64,000 bases of DNA. Origin: Candidatus Melainabacteria bacterium (GTDB taxonomy: Bacteria > Cyanobacteriota > Vampirovibrionia > Gastranaerophilales > Gastranaerophilaceae). The stretch lies in assembly GCA_003258725.1 (NCBI GenBank), contig QHMG01000006.1, positions 1-64,000 of the forward strand. Reading direction: 5' to 3'. The translations under genes were made by a program, and so were the position numbers. Under the pieces are notes generated by a model, which ran no database searches, was not told the origin of the DNA, and saw only the letters and a list, made by a program, of their open reading frames with translations. Of the stretch, positions 24,544 through 34,787 are shown piece by piece (the first letter of the stretch is position 1; every line of letters starts with the position of its first letter).

Positions 24544-24572
24544 AATATAAACTAAGAAAAAAAATTTGTCAA
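24544..24572 (-). promoter_or_regulatory. Promoter of tRNA-Glu
   Basis: On the minus strand a perfect TTGACA (24567-24572), 17 bases, then TATATT (24544-24549). Transcription would start about 12 bases before the tRNA. Confidence 0.8.
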
Positions 24573-24656
24573 CAGTTTTGTTTAAAAAATTAAATTACTT
24601 GAAACTTTTTTATATTTCAGCTAAGATAAAATAAGGAAATTAAGAGGAAACAAAAT

Positions 24657-27158
24657 ATGTTCGAACGTTTTACAGAAAAGGCAATAAAAGTTATAATGCT
24701 TGCTCAAGAAGAAGCAAGACGTTTAGGTCATAACTTTGTTGGTACAGAACAAGTTTTACTTGGACTTATCGGTGAAGGTACAGGCGTTGCCGCAAAAACA
24801 TTAAAATCTATGGGCGTAAATCTTAAAGATGCACGTGCTGAGGTTGAAAAAATTATTGGTAGAGGTACAGGTTTTGTAGCTGTTGAAATTCCTTTCACTC
24901 CTAGAGCAAAAAGAGTTTTAGAATTGTCATGGGATGAAGCTAGACAACTTGGACACAACTATATTGGTACTGAACACTTGCTTTTAGGTTTAATACGTGA
25001 AAGCGAAGGCGTTGCAGCTCGAGTATTAGAAAATTTAGGCGTTGACTTGAATAAAATTAGAAGCAATGTTGTTAAAATTCTTGGTGAATCTAAACCTCAA
25101 ACTGTTTCATCAGGCGCTTCTTCAAGCTCTACATCTTCAACAACAAAGGCTAAAACTCCAAGTCTAGATGAATTTGGTACAGATTTAACTCTTGCCGCAT
25201 CAGAACTTAGACTAGATCCTGTTATTGGTCGTGAAAAGGAAATTGAACGTGTAATTCAAATTCTTGCTCGTCGTACAAAAAACAACCCTGTTCTTTTAGG
25301 TGAACCTGGTGTTGGTAAAACAGCTGTTGTTGAAGGTTTAGCTTTACGTATCGTAAATTCAGAAGTTCCAGATATTTTAGATGGCAAAAAAGTTATCCAA
25401 TTAGACATGGGTCTTTTAATCGCTGGTACAAAATATCGTGGTGAATTTGAAGAGCGTTTAAAGAAAATTATGGACGAAATTCGTCAAGCTGGAAATATCA
25501 TTCTAGTTATTGATGAAATGCATACTTTAATTGGTGCGGGTGCTGCTGAAGGTGCAATTGACGCAGCAAATATTTTGAAACCAGCATTATCAAGAGGTGA
25601 AATCCAAGTTATTGGTGCCACAACTCTTGATGAATACAGAAAACACATTGAAAAAGATACAGCATTAGAAAGAAGATTTCAATCAGTTTTGATTGAAGAA
25701 CCTTCAATTGACGATTCTATTGAAATTATTCGTGGTATTAAACCAAAATACGAAGAACACCACAGATTAATTATTTCTGATGAAGCAATCGTTTCTTCTG
25801 TTAAATTATCAAGTAAATATATTACAGACAGATTCTTACCGGATAAAGCAATCGACGTTTTAGATGAAGCTTGTTCAAAAGTTCGTTTAAAGGTTAGCTC
25901 TTTATCACCAGAAGGTAAAGAATTGGATAAAGAACTTAGATGCATTATCAAGGAAAAAGAAGAAGCAATTAGAAATCAAGAGTTCGAAAAAGCCTCTCAA
26001 CTTCGTGATGATGAAGCTAATATGAAAGAAAAAATTAGAGAAGTTTCTGAAAAATGGCGTAACGAACACGATGCGAATAAACCAGTTGTTACAGAAGAAA
26101 ATGTAGCAGAGGTTATTGGCATGATGACAGGTGTTCCTGTTACTAAGTTGACAGAAAGCGAAAGCGACAGATTGTTGAACTTGGAAAAAGTTCTTCATGA
26201 ACGTGTAATCGGTCAAAATGATGCAATCGTTGCTATCTCAAAAGCAATCAGACGTGCAAGAGTTGGTTTGAAATCACCAAATAGACCTATTGGTAGTTTT
26301 ATCTTCTGTGGTCCAACCGGTGTTGGTAAAACAGAACTTGCAAAAGCCTTGTCAGAAGCTGTATTTGGTTCTGAAGATAACATGGTTAGAGTCGATATGT
26401 CTGAATTTATGGAAAAACACTCTACATCTAAATTAATCGGTTCACCTCCAGGATATGTAGGTTACGATGATGGTGGTAGCTTAACTGAAACAATCAGAAA
26501 GAAACCATATTCAGTAATTCTTTTTGATGAAATTGAAAAAGCCCACCCAGATGTATTTAATATCATGTTACAAATCTTAGATGATGGTCGTTTGACAGAT
26601 TCTAAAGGTAGACATGTAAACTTTAAAAATACAATTATCATCATGACATCTAACGTAGGTGCAAGCATGATTGCAACTCAATCTAAACTTGGTTTCGTTA
26701 CAGCAGATGATGAAAAGAAAGATAAATACGAAAAATTAAAAGATACTGTAAATGAAGAAATGAAGAAAGCCTTTAGACCTGAATTTATTAACCGTATTGA
26801 TGACATTATCGTATTTGCTCACTTGAGTAAGGAAGAAATCAGACAAATTGTTGATTTGATGATGAAAGACTTATTCAAACGTCTAGACGAACGTGGATTA
26901 ACTATGGAAGTTACTGATGATGTTAAAGACTTCTTGGCAACTGACGGTTACAATGAAGCTTATGGTGCAAGACCATTGAGAAGACTAATTCAACGTAAAG
27001 TTGAAGATACTTTAGCAGAAGAAATCTTATCTGGTAAGTACCACGAAGGAGATACAATCGTTCTAGATATGAAAGACGGTAAAATGTTCTTCTCTAAGAA
27101 AGGTGACGAACCTAAAGCTGAAAAAACTGAAGAAAAAGTAGCAGCAACGGAAGAATAA
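24657..27158 (+). CDS. clpC: ATP-dependent Clp protease ATPase subunit ClpC
   Basis: The 833-residue protein has two N-terminal Clp_N repeats (MFERFTEKAIKVIMLAQEEAR and a second near 80). The first AAA+ module has GEPGVGKTAVVEGLA near 215. A UVR-like coiled segment lies near 431-460, and the second AAA+ module has GPTGVGKTELAKAL near 551. This order is diagnostic of ClpC, the Hsp100 unfoldase of cyanobacteria and Gram-positives, rather than ClpB or ClpA. It feeds substrates to ClpP; no adaptor such as McsB is nearby. AGAGG lies 10 bases before the ATG. A 40-bp palindrome follows the gene. Confidence 0.97.
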   Translation: MFERFTEKAIKVIMLAQEEARRLGHNFVGTEQVLLGLIGEGTGVAAKTLKSMGVNLKDARAEVEKIIGRGTGFVAVEIPFTPRAKRVLELSWDEARQLGHNYIGTEHLLLGLIRESEGVAARVLENLGVDLNKIRSNVVKILGESKPQTVSSGASSSSTSSTTKAKTPSLDEFGTDLTLAASELRLDPVIGREKEIERVIQILARRTKNNPVLLGEPGVGKTAVVEGLALRIVNSEVPDILDGKKVIQLDMGLLIAGTKYRGEFEERLKKIMDEIRQAGNIILVIDEMHTLIGAGAAEGAIDAANILKPALSRGEIQVIGATTLDEYRKHIEKDTALERRFQSVLIEEPSIDDSIEIIRGIKPKYEEHHRLIISDEAIVSSVKLSSKYITDRFLPDKAIDVLDEACSKVRLKVSSLSPEGKELDKELRCIIKEKEEAIRNQEFEKASQLRDDEANMKEKIREVSEKWRNEHDANKPVVTEENVAEVIGMMTGVPVTKLTESESDRLLNLEKVLHERVIGQNDAIVAISKAIRRARVGLKSPNRPIGSFIFCGPTGVGKTELAKALSEAVFGSEDNMVRVDMSEFMEKHSTSKLIGSPPGYVGYDDGGSLTETIRKKPYSVILFDEIEKAHPDVFNIMLQILDDGRLTDSKGRHVNFKNTIIIMTSNVGASMIATQSKLGFVTADDEKKDKYEKLKDTVNEEMKKAFRPEFINRIDDIIVFAHLSKEEIRQIVDLMMKDLFKRLDERGLTMEVTDDVKDFLATDGYNEAYGARPLRRLIQRKVEDTLAEEILSGKYHEGDTIVLDMKDGKMFFSKKGDEPKAEKTEEKVAATEE

Positions 27159-27170
27159 TTTAATAGATTA

Positions 27171-27210
27171 AATAAGGCGGCGGACATTTTAAAATGTCCG
27201 CCGCCTTATT
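27171..27210. terminator. 40-bp perfect palindrome after clpC
   Basis: 27171-27190 and 27191-27210 are exact reverse complements with no loop, GC-rich in the outer arms (GGCGGCGGAC) and AT at the centre. It is a likely terminator; the downstream side is AT-rich but without a pure T-run. Confidence 0.8.
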
Positions 27211-27321
27211 ATATATAATATTAAGAGATAATAAGAATTTAAAAAAGTCATGGTTTGTGCAAAGTTTTATGTGCTATAAAGAATAGTAGGGTATTTTACA
27301 ATCATACTTGGGGATATAAAT

Positions 27322-28503
27322 ATGAAAAAGGTTATTATTATAACACTATCAATTGCGATAGTAGCAGTATTAGCAAGATTTTTGACTTACCAATTTCAAG
27401 GTTTTCAAGCTGCAAAAAGAATGAAAATGGCAGGTGCGCCTGGAGTTACAATACAAGCTATTGAAGCTCGTGATGTTACCAAAAAATTTGAAGCTCCTGG
27501 CAGAATTCAGTCTGTTTCAAGGATTGACATTGTAGCAAGGGTAAGTGGATATTTAACAAAATCTTACTTTAAAGAAGGTGATGTAGTTAAAAAAGGTCAA
27601 ATTTTGTTTGAAATTGAACCACAAGAATATCAATTGGCTGCAAATAAAGCAAAAGCCAATTTAGATAATGCTCAAGCACAATTGATTTATTATGAAAAAC
27701 AATTGACTCGTGCAAAAGAACTTGTAAAACAAGATTACATTGCAAAGGCTAAGTATGATGAAGTTTTAGCGCAAAGAGATTCATATAAAGCGCAAGTTTC
27801 TATGTATAGAAGCGCATATCAAGATGCTTTAAGAAATTTATCTTATACAAGAGTTAAAGCTCCTGTAGATGGTCAAGTTGGTATGATTAAAGTTACTGTT
27901 GGTAACTATGTAACAGCTCAAAGCGGTGCGTTGACAACATTAAATAGTGTAGACCCAATTTATGTAACATTCCCACTTGACGCTAAAAATTATACAGAAT
28001 TGTTGAGAATTGATAAAACATCAGCAGTAAATCGTAATGTTGATTTGTATTTCTCAACAGGTTCAAAATATGAATTTAGCGGTATTCAAAACTTCCATGA
28101 CAATAATGTAGATCCTACAACAGGTTCTATTTTGATGCGTGCAACCTTCCCTAATCCAAAAGGATTGTTAATTAATGGTAACTACGCAACAGTTTACATT
28201 TATTCAAAAGAAAAAGAAAATGTTCCTGTAGTTCCTCAAATTGCAGTTTTAGAAAATCCACAATACAAATATGTATATAAAATTGATGAAAAAGGACTTC
28301 CTCAAATTCAAAAAATTGAAACCTTCGGTCAAGATGGCAAGGATTGGGTGGTTAAATCTGGTTTAAAAGCAGGTGATAAAGTTATTGTTTTAGGTATTCA
28401 AGGCGTAATTCCTTCAAGACCTGTTAGAGAATTAACTCAAGAGGAAATTAAAGCAATTGATGCATCTGCAAATGCAAAAAAGGAAAGTGATTCTAAAAAA
28501 TAA
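27322..28503 (+). CDS. RND efflux periplasmic adaptor (AcrA/MexE-like membrane fusion protein)
   Basis: The 393-residue protein has an N-terminal membrane anchor or signal (KVIIITLSIAIVAVLARFL). The HlyD-type order follows: a beta-barrel start with APGRIQSVSRIDIVARVSG, a lipoyl half with GDVVKKGQILFEIEP, a coiled-coil hairpin (about 110-165), and the second lipoyl half with YTRVKAPVDGQVG near 175. It links the inner-membrane pump to the outer-membrane channel. There is no lipobox cysteine, so it is anchored by the N-terminal segment. A GGGGA site precedes the ATG, and the pump gene follows after 14 bases. Confidence 0.93.
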   Translation: MKKVIIITLSIAIVAVLARFLTYQFQGFQAAKRMKMAGAPGVTIQAIEARDVTKKFEAPGRIQSVSRIDIVARVSGYLTKSYFKEGDVVKKGQILFEIEPQEYQLAANKAKANLDNAQAQLIYYEKQLTRAKELVKQDYIAKAKYDEVLAQRDSYKAQVSMYRSAYQDALRNLSYTRVKAPVDGQVGMIKVTVGNYVTAQSGALTTLNSVDPIYVTFPLDAKNYTELLRIDKTSAVNRNVDLYFSTGSKYEFSGIQNFHDNNVDPTTGSILMRATFPNPKGLLINGNYATVYIYSKEKENVPVVPQIAVLENPQYKYVYKIDEKGLPQIQKIETFGQDGKDWVVKSGLKAGDKVIVLGIQGVIPSRPVRELTQEEIKAIDASANAKKESDSKK

Positions 28504-28517
28504 TTAGGTAATATAAA

Positions 28518-31500
28518 ATGGCAGAATATAACGAAAAAGATATTAACTTATTCATTAGACGACCAAAATTTGCGATTGTAATTTCACTTGCAATCGTTTT
28601 GGCGGGCTTAATTATGATGTGTGGCTTGCCTCTAGAAGATTATCCGTCAATCACGCCACCTCAAGTTGTAGTAAGTGCAACATATACAGGTGCAAGTGCT
28701 GATGTAGTAAGGGATACTATCGCAGCTCCAATTGAGGCTCAATTAAATGGTGTTGAAGATATGATTTATATGACTTCAACGTCTCAAAATGGTTCTTATG
28801 AATTGAGTGTATATTTTGAAGTAGGTACAGACCCTGATATGGCGGTAATTAACGTAAACAACCGTTTACAACTTGTTACTCCACGTTTACCAAGTGATGT
28901 TAGAAACTATGGTTTAACTGTACGTAAGAGAACAGGTGGTCCTGGTATTTTGATGATTGCTGTAAACTCACCTACAAATGCGTTTGATACTTTATATATT
29001 ACAAATTATGCATCTATTTATATTAAAGATGAATTAGCTCGTATTAAGGGTGTTTCAAGCGTTAATGTTTATGGGGCTGCTGAATATTCAATGCGTATAT
29101 GGTTAGATCCTGTAAAAATGGCTAACTACAAGATTTCAGCAACAGAAGTTAAAAATGCGATTATGGCTCAAAATACACAGGTTGCAGTAGGGGACTTGGG
29201 TGCAGAACCATTAAAAGATGCTCATGACGTTAAATTTACTTTACGAACAAAAGGCCGTTTGACTTCGGCTAGTGAATTTGAAAATATTGTTGTTTATTCA
29301 AATTCAGATGGTTCAAATGTAAAATTGAAAGATATTGCAAGAGTTGAATTAGGTGCGGAATCTTATTGGGGCGACTCATTTATTGGTGGTAAGCGTTCTT
29401 CGCTTATCGTAATTAGACAGTTACCTGAAGCTAACTCAATTGATTTGGCTAAAAAATGTGCTAAACGTATGGAAGAATTGAGTAAAGGTTTTCCTAAAGG
29501 TTTAGAATATCATATTGAACATGACGAAACAGAATTCGTACAAGAATCTATTAAAGAGGTAGAAAATGCAATTGGTTTGGCTATTTTGCTTGTAGCTTTG
29601 GTTACATATTTCTTCTTAGGTTCAAAACGTGCTGCATTCATTCCATTGTGTGCGATTCCGGTTTCATTAATTGGTGTATTTATATTCGTAGCGATGCTAG
29701 GATTTTCTATTAACCTGTTAATGCTATTTGGTTTGGTACTTGCCGTAGGTCTGGTAGTAGACGATGCGATTGTAGTACTTGAAAACGCACAAAGACACAT
29801 TCAAGCAGGTAAAAATCCTCGAGAGGCTACAATTATTACAATGTATGAGGTTACAAGCCCTGTAATTGCAACATCATTGGTATTGATGGCGGTATTTGTT
29901 CCTGTATGCTTTATGCCAGGTGTAAATGGTAGAATGTATCAACAATTTGCCGTTTGTATCGCCTGCTCAATGGGCTTGTCAACATTAGTTGCGTTATCGT
30001 TAGCGCCAGCATTGTGTTCTACAATTTTGAAAGAACATGATGATGAAAAAGTTCCAGAAATTATTAAAAAATTTGACAATTGGTTTAATAGTATTCGTGA
30101 TACATACTTGAAATGTGCTCATTACTTCGTAGAATCACCAAAAAGAACAATGATTACCTTAGGTGCTCTTACTTTAATGGCAATTATCATGGGTAACGTT
30201 ATTCCAACAGGTTTTATTCCAACGGAAGATAAAGGTGCCGTAATGGTTCAAGTACAATTGCCAGACGGTGTTTCAACAGTTAGAACAAAACAAATTGCCG
30301 TTCAAATCGAAGATAAAATTAAGGTTATGGACGGGGTTCGTCAAACAATTAACATCATTGGTTTTTCTGGGGAAAATACAGCGTTTATCGTTGTACAATT
30401 GAAACCTTGGAGTCAAAGACATAAACCATCTCAACAAATGGACGCAATTATTGGAAAAATTAGAGCACAATTCTCTAATTATCCAGCAGCAAGAGTTGTA
30501 GCATTCTCTCCAACTCCAATTCCTGGTATGGGTAACTTCGGCGGTTTTGAATATCAGTTGCTTGATAAAGGTGATAGAAGCCCTCAAGAATTGTACGATC
30601 AAGCTCAAAAGTTGATTGCAGCAGCAAATTCAAATAAAAACTTAACATCAGTATTTACAACATATACAGCTACATTGCCACAAATTATCGTCAAGGTTGA
30701 CGAGGAACAAGCAATGGCTCAAAAGGTTTCTATTAGTGAACTTTATACAACAATGTCAGCTATTTATGGTCAAACTTATGTAAATGACTTTAACAAATTT
30801 GGTCGTGTATATCGTGTAATGTTACAAGCTGATGCGGATTTCCGTTCAAAGGAAGCGGATTTGAAACGATTATTTATTAAAAATACAGAAGGTAAAATGG
30901 TTCCACTATCTTCAATGGTAAAATTTGAACCGATTGTAGGACCTTATAGTTTAACAAGATTTAATATGTACAATGCTGTTACTATAAATGGTAATGGTGC
31001 TGGAAGTGTTTCTTCTGGTCAAGCAATGAAGGAAATGGCAAAGGTTTCAAATGAAGTATTACCACGAGATATGGGCTTTGCATGGTCAGGTAGCTCGTTG
31101 CAAGAACAAGAATCAACAGGTCAAATCGTTGTAATTTTGATATTGTCATTAACCTTCGTATATTTGTTCTTGGTTGCACTTTATGAAAGTTGGACTTTGC
31201 CAATTGCCGTAATGTTGATTGCTCCAGTTTCCTTGATAGGTGCATTATTTGCTCAATATGTAGCTGGATATTCTTTAGACTTGTACTGTCAAATCGGTTT
31301 GATTATGTTAATTGGTTTAAGTACAAAGCAAGCTATTTTGATTATTGAGTTCGCAAAAGATGCTTATGATAGGAACGGTGGAGATGAAGTTGCAGCGGCA
31401 ATGGAAGCGGCTAAATTGAGATTTAGAGCCGTAATGATGACAAACATTGCGTTTATCTTGGGCGTATTACCATTGGTATTTGCATTTGGTGCTGGTGCTG

Positions 31501-31718
31501 TAAGTCGTCACTCAGTTGGCATGACAGTATTTGGCGGAATGATGGCAGTAGCATTTATGGGTACCTTGTTAGTTCCAGGCTTCTTTGTATGTATTCAAAG
31601 AATGAAAAAAAACTCTCATAACGCTTTAAAAGACGATTCTAAAATGAAAAAGGTATTAGATGATATAAAATCTTTCTTACACGAAGGACTAGAAAAAATA
31701 AAAAACGTAGGTAAATAG
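28518..31718 (+). CDS. RND multidrug efflux pump, HAE1/AcrB-like
   Basis: The 1066-residue protein has the 12-segment RND plan and two large periplasmic loops. It begins NLFIRRPKFAIVISLAIV. It contains 'LEDYPSITPPQVVVSATYTGAS', the TM4 proton-relay motif in LAVGLVVDDAIVVLENAQRH (Asp-Asp near 413-414), and a second-half IGLSTKQAILIIEFAKD segment with the TM10 Lys. This is the hydrophobe/amphiphile (HAE1) class, which expels drugs, bile-type detergents and dyes using proton flow. It lies in an adaptor-pump-channel operon. Bile tolerance would suit a gut organism; that is inference. Confidence 0.95.
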   Translation: MAEYNEKDINLFIRRPKFAIVISLAIVLAGLIMMCGLPLEDYPSITPPQVVVSATYTGASADVVRDTIAAPIEAQLNGVEDMIYMTSTSQNGSYELSVYFEVGTDPDMAVINVNNRLQLVTPRLPSDVRNYGLTVRKRTGGPGILMIAVNSPTNAFDTLYITNYASIYIKDELARIKGVSSVNVYGAAEYSMRIWLDPVKMANYKISATEVKNAIMAQNTQVAVGDLGAEPLKDAHDVKFTLRTKGRLTSASEFENIVVYSNSDGSNVKLKDIARVELGAESYWGDSFIGGKRSSLIVIRQLPEANSIDLAKKCAKRMEELSKGFPKGLEYHIEHDETEFVQESIKEVENAIGLAILLVALVTYFFLGSKRAAFIPLCAIPVSLIGVFIFVAMLGFSINLLMLFGLVLAVGLVVDDAIVVLENAQRHIQAGKNPREATIITMYEVTSPVIATSLVLMAVFVPVCFMPGVNGRMYQQFAVCIACSMGLSTLVALSLAPALCSTILKEHDDEKVPEIIKKFDNWFNSIRDTYLKCAHYFVESPKRTMITLGALTLMAIIMGNVIPTGFIPTEDKGAVMVQVQLPDGVSTVRTKQIAVQIEDKIKVMDGVRQTINIIGFSGENTAFIVVQLKPWSQRHKPSQQMDAIIGKIRAQFSNYPAARVVAFSPTPIPGMGNFGGFEYQLLDKGDRSPQELYDQAQKLIAAANSNKNLTSVFTTYTATLPQIIVKVDEEQAMAQKVSISELYTTMSAIYGQTYVNDFNKFGRVYRVMLQADADFRSKEADLKRLFIKNTEGKMVPLSSMVKFEPIVGPYSLTRFNMYNAVTINGNGAGSVSSGQAMKEMAKVSNEVLPRDMGFAWSGSSLQEQESTGQIVVILILSLTFVYLFLVALYESWTLPIAVMLIAPVSLIGALFAQYVAGYSLDLYCQIGLIMLIGLSTKQAILIIEFAKDAYDRNGGDEVAAAMEAAKLRFRAVMMTNIAFILGVLPLVFAFGAGAVSRHSVGMTVFGGMMAVAFMGTLLVPGFFVCIQRMKKNSHNALKDDSKMKKVLDDIKSFLHEGLEKIKNVGK

Positions 31719-31719
31719 A

Positions 31720-33198
31720 ATGTATAAAAAGTTATTTTCATTAATTTTAATATGTTTATTGACTACAGCAAACCTTGCAGTTGCTGGTGAAGTTTCTGCT
31801 GTTGATAAAAAACAAGCAAAAACAGATGAATTAAATTCAATAGGTAATAAAATTATTACATCAGAATATCCTGATGCGGATAAGATTTCACCTCAAATTG
31901 AAGATATTAAAAAGGTTAATGATACGAAAGTGATTGAAGGCTCTGTTGAAAAAACAATTGATATCACTTTGGAAGATTGTATAAAATTTGCTTTAGGCAA
32001 TAACCCTAAAATTCGTGCTGCAATTGAAGAAATTTCAGCATCTGATGCAAGAATAAAACAATCTTGGTCAAACTATTTTCCTAACTTAAATTGGACAACA
32101 AATGGTGCTAAAACTAGAAACTTATTATTTTCAGATGCAATCGGTGCTAGAGATGCAACATATACTTTGTATTACTTGGGGCAAATTTCAGTAAGCCAAA
32201 TGATTTATGACTTTGGTGTTACACAAAACCAAGTTACAATTAAAAAATTAGCCTATAAATCGGCTCAAGAAACTTTGACAAGCGTTGTAAATGAGGTTAT
32301 TAAACAAACCAAAGATGCGTACTATTCATTGTTATTGGCTTATGACGATAAAAAAGTTAAAGAGGATAATGTTCAAAAATTTGAATTATTTTATAATCAA
32401 GCAAGAGCTTACTATGAAATAGGCACAAATCCAAAAGTTGACGTTACTATTGCAGAAGTAAACTTAAGCAATGCTAAGTTACAATTAATTCAAGCTGACA
32501 ACCAAATTAATGTAGCTATGGCAAACTTAAATAATGTCATGGGGCTACCTTATATGACAAAGTTTAATGTTCAAGAAAGATTGAAATATGCGGATTGTGA
32601 TATTACATTAGAAGATGCAATGAGTATTGCTGATGAATCAAGACCCGACTTGAAGGTTGCAAAATTACAAGTTGAACAAGCTCGTCAACAATTAAAATTG
32701 ATGAAAAAACAATATTTACCTAAGATTACTGCTCAAGGGAATTATGCAATTGGTGGTTCTCAACCAACAAAATCTTATGGTTATTCATTTGGTGGATATT
32801 TAGATTTTCCAACTGTCAATGGTATGTTGATTAACCAACAAATTAAAGAAGCTAAAGCTAATTATTCTAAACAAATGGCAAATGCTACAAGTACAGAAAA
32901 TGATATTCGTCTAGAAATTCAAAAGGCATATTTAACACTTGTAGAGAAGAAAAATCAAATTCCTGTGGCATTTTTAGGTATGAAACAAGCAAAAGAAAAC
33001 TATGACATTTCATTCGGACGTTATAAAGTTGGTGAAGCAAGCCCAACAGAAATGAAAGATGCGCAAGTTTCTTACTTGAATTCTCAAATTTCATACTACA
33101 ATGCACTATACCAATTTAATTCTGCAAAAGCAGGTTTAGAAAAAGCAATTGGTAAGAACATTATGTTTGGTGAAGAGGTTGTTGATTTAACTCCATAA
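31720..33198 (+). CDS. TolC-family outer-membrane efflux channel
   Basis: The 492-residue protein has a signal peptide (KKLFSLILICLLTTANLAVAG). Two TolC repeats of long helices follow, each opening like LEDCIKFALGNNPKIRAAIEEI and LEDAMSIADESRPDLKVAK. TolC-type trimers form the outer-membrane exit duct of tripartite pumps. It starts one base after the stop of the RND pump gene. Its 3' end overlaps the convergent tlyA gene by 38 bases, unusually far for convergent genes. A linker of about 55 residues between the signal and the first repeat is Lys/Asp-rich and not part of the core. Confidence 0.93.
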   Translation: MYKKLFSLILICLLTTANLAVAGEVSAVDKKQAKTDELNSIGNKIITSEYPDADKISPQIEDIKKVNDTKVIEGSVEKTIDITLEDCIKFALGNNPKIRAAIEEISASDARIKQSWSNYFPNLNWTTNGAKTRNLLFSDAIGARDATYTLYYLGQISVSQMIYDFGVTQNQVTIKKLAYKSAQETLTSVVNEVIKQTKDAYYSLLLAYDDKKVKEDNVQKFELFYNQARAYYEIGTNPKVDVTIAEVNLSNAKLQLIQADNQINVAMANLNNVMGLPYMTKFNVQERLKYADCDITLEDAMSIADESRPDLKVAKLQVEQARQQLKLMKKQYLPKITAQGNYAIGGSQPTKSYGYSFGGYLDFPTVNGMLINQQIKEAKANYSKQMANATSTENDIRLEIQKAYLTLVEKKNQIPVAFLGMKQAKENYDISFGRYKVGEASPTEMKDAQVSYLNSQISYYNALYQFNSAKAGLEKAIGKNIMFGEEVVDLTP

Positions 33199-33991
33199 AT
33201 GCTGTATCAACAATTTCTTTAATATTAAATTTAGGTGCATCTTGTTTTTCACTTGTTAAGTGAATTAAATATTCAATGTTTCCGCAAGGACCTTTTATTG
33301 CAGAATGAGTAAGATTTAAAACTGTGTAATCTAGACCTTTAGCGCACTCAATAACGCTTTCGATTACGCTGTAATGAGTATTTCTATTTCTAATTACGCC
33401 ACCCTTCTCAACAAGCTCTTTACCTGCTTCAAATTGAGGTTTAATTAAACAAATTAATTCTTGCTTGTCGGCTAAAAGTGTTTTGAAATTAGGTAAAACC
33501 TTTTCTAATGAAATAAATGAAACATCACAAACTAACAAGTCGGCAATAGGCTCATTTTCAGCATAAATATCTTCTCTTGAGCAAATTTTAAGATTGGTTT
33601 TTTCAATGGGTTTTACATGTTCGTTGCTTCTGATTTTCCAATCAAGTTGCCCATAGCCAACATCAACTGCATAAACAAACCTTGCCCCATTTTGAAGTAA
33701 ACAATCTGTAAATCCGCCTGTTGAAGCTCCCGCATCAAGACAAATTCTATCTTTAATTACTACATCAAATGTTTTTAATGCTTTTTCTAACTTAAATCCG
33801 CCTCTAGAAACGTAAGGCATTGATTTTATACGGATATTATATTCTTTTTGAGTGTTTATTTGATATCCAGCCTTTGTAATTCTTTCATCGTTTATTAGTA
33901 CATCGCCCGCCAAAATTGAGGCTGCGGCTTTACTTTTATTTTCAAAGTAACCTAAATCTACAAGGTATTTGTCTAATCTTTCCTTTTTCAA
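33161..33991 (-). CDS. tlyA: TlyA family rRNA 2'-O-methyltransferase
   Basis: The 276-residue protein has an N-terminal S4 domain (RLDKYLVDLGYFENKSKA) and then an FtsJ-like SAM methyltransferase. Its motifs are YVSRGGFKLEKAL, CLDAGASTGGFTDCLLQ (SAM loop near 86-100), AVDVGYGQLDWKIR and VCDVSFISLEKVL. TlyA methylates ribose in 16S/23S rRNA and affects capreomycin sensitivity; haemolysin annotations of the family are historical. The start is TTG 33991, sharing bases with the TGA of the tatD-like gene; AAAGG lies upstream and no ATG competes. It overlaps the TolC gene end by 38 bases. Confidence 0.93.
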   Translation of the reverse strand: MKKERLDKYLVDLGYFENKSKAAASILAGDVLINDERITKAGYQINTQKEYNIRIKSMPYVSRGGFKLEKALKTFDVVIKDRICLDAGASTGGFTDCLLQNGARFVYAVDVGYGQLDWKIRSNEHVKPIEKTNLKICSREDIYAENEPIADLLVCDVSFISLEKVLPNFKTLLADKQELICLIKPQFEAGKELVEKGGVIRNRNTHYSVIESVIECAKGLDYTVLNLTHSAIKGPCGNIEYLIHLTSEKQDAPKFNIKEIVDTAFMELNQQPLHQT

Positions 33992-34758
33992 ATTCTGAAA
34001 ACCTTTTCTGCATTTATAGTAGTAACATTTGTAACATTTCTTAATGATATTTCTTTTAAATCAGCAATTTCTTGTGCTATGTATGGAATGTATTTAGGTT
34101 CGTTTGTTTTACCTCTAAACGGAACAGGTGCAAGGTATGGAGCATCTGTTTCAAGCATTAGATGTTCAAGTGGAATTTCTTTTGCGACCTCTTTCATTTT
34201 TTTTGCATTTTTGAAGGTTACAACACCACCTAAAGATAAGTACCAGCCTTGCTTTATACATTCTTTTGCAAATTCAACACTACCAGAGAAACAGTGTAAA
34301 ACGACATCTGAGCCTTTGTTATATTCTTTTAAAATGTCAAAAGTGTCCTTGTGAGCCTCTCTGTCGTGAACATCAATTGGTAAATTCAATTCGTTTGCAA
34401 GTTGAATTTGTTTTATAAAAATTTCTTTTTGAAGTTCTACGTATGTTGTATCCCAATAGTAATCTAAGCCAATTTCACCTATTGCAACGACTTTTGAGTT
34501 ATTTTTTGCTAATTCTTTGATTTTTTCGTATGTTTTTTTATTCCAAGTTTTAGCTTCTTCTGGAAAAACACCTAACATGCAAAAAATATTTTCGTACCGA
34601 TTGCAAATTTCAATTTTGTTTTCAAAATCTTGTTCGTTTACCGCTGGGATAATTATTTTTTTTACACCAACATCGTTTGCTGATTTGATAATTTCGTCAA
34701 GCGAAATATCATCAATCATATCAATATGAGAATGTGTATCAATAAAATAATTTTCCAT
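33988..34758 (-). CDS. tatD: TatD-family metal-dependent hydrolase/DNase
   Basis: I choose ATG 34758, giving 256 residues that begin MENYFIDTHSHID, the normal TatD start; a longer frame would add 25 residues not seen in the family. Metal motifs are present: DTHSHID, GEIGLDYYWD, the H-D-R-E segment, HCFSGS and the late LETDAPYL. TatD proteins are TIM-barrel 3'-5' exo-DNases/RNases. A TG-T-TATAAT box ends exactly six bases before this ATG, supporting both the start choice and leaderless expression. It is coupled to tlyA and divergent from dnaG. Confidence 0.93.
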   Translation of the reverse strand: MENYFIDTHSHIDMIDDISLDEIIKSANDVGVKKIIIPAVNEQDFENKIEICNRYENIFCMLGVFPEEAKTWNKKTYEKIKELAKNNSKVVAIGEIGLDYYWDTTYVELQKEIFIKQIQLANELNLPIDVHDREAHKDTFDILKEYNKGSDVVLHCFSGSVEFAKECIKQGWYLSLGGVVTFKNAKKMKEVAKEIPLEHLMLETDAPYLAPVPFRGKTNEPKYIPYIAQEIADLKEISLRNVTNVTTINAEKVFRI

Positions 34759-34764
34759 AAAACG

Positions 34765-34773
34765 ATTATAACA
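34765..34773 (-). promoter_or_regulatory. Extended -10 of the tatD-tlyA unit (leaderless)
   Basis: On the minus strand TG-T-TATAAT occupies 34773-34765, followed by six bases and the ATG at 34758. It faces away from the dnaG promoter about 20 bases further right. Confidence 0.7.
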
Positions 34774-34787
34774 TGACTTCATATTAA

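Noticed and set aside
27255..27464. 69-residue plus-strand frame before the RND adaptor
   Set aside because: Overlaps the true adaptor start out of frame; no ribosome site.
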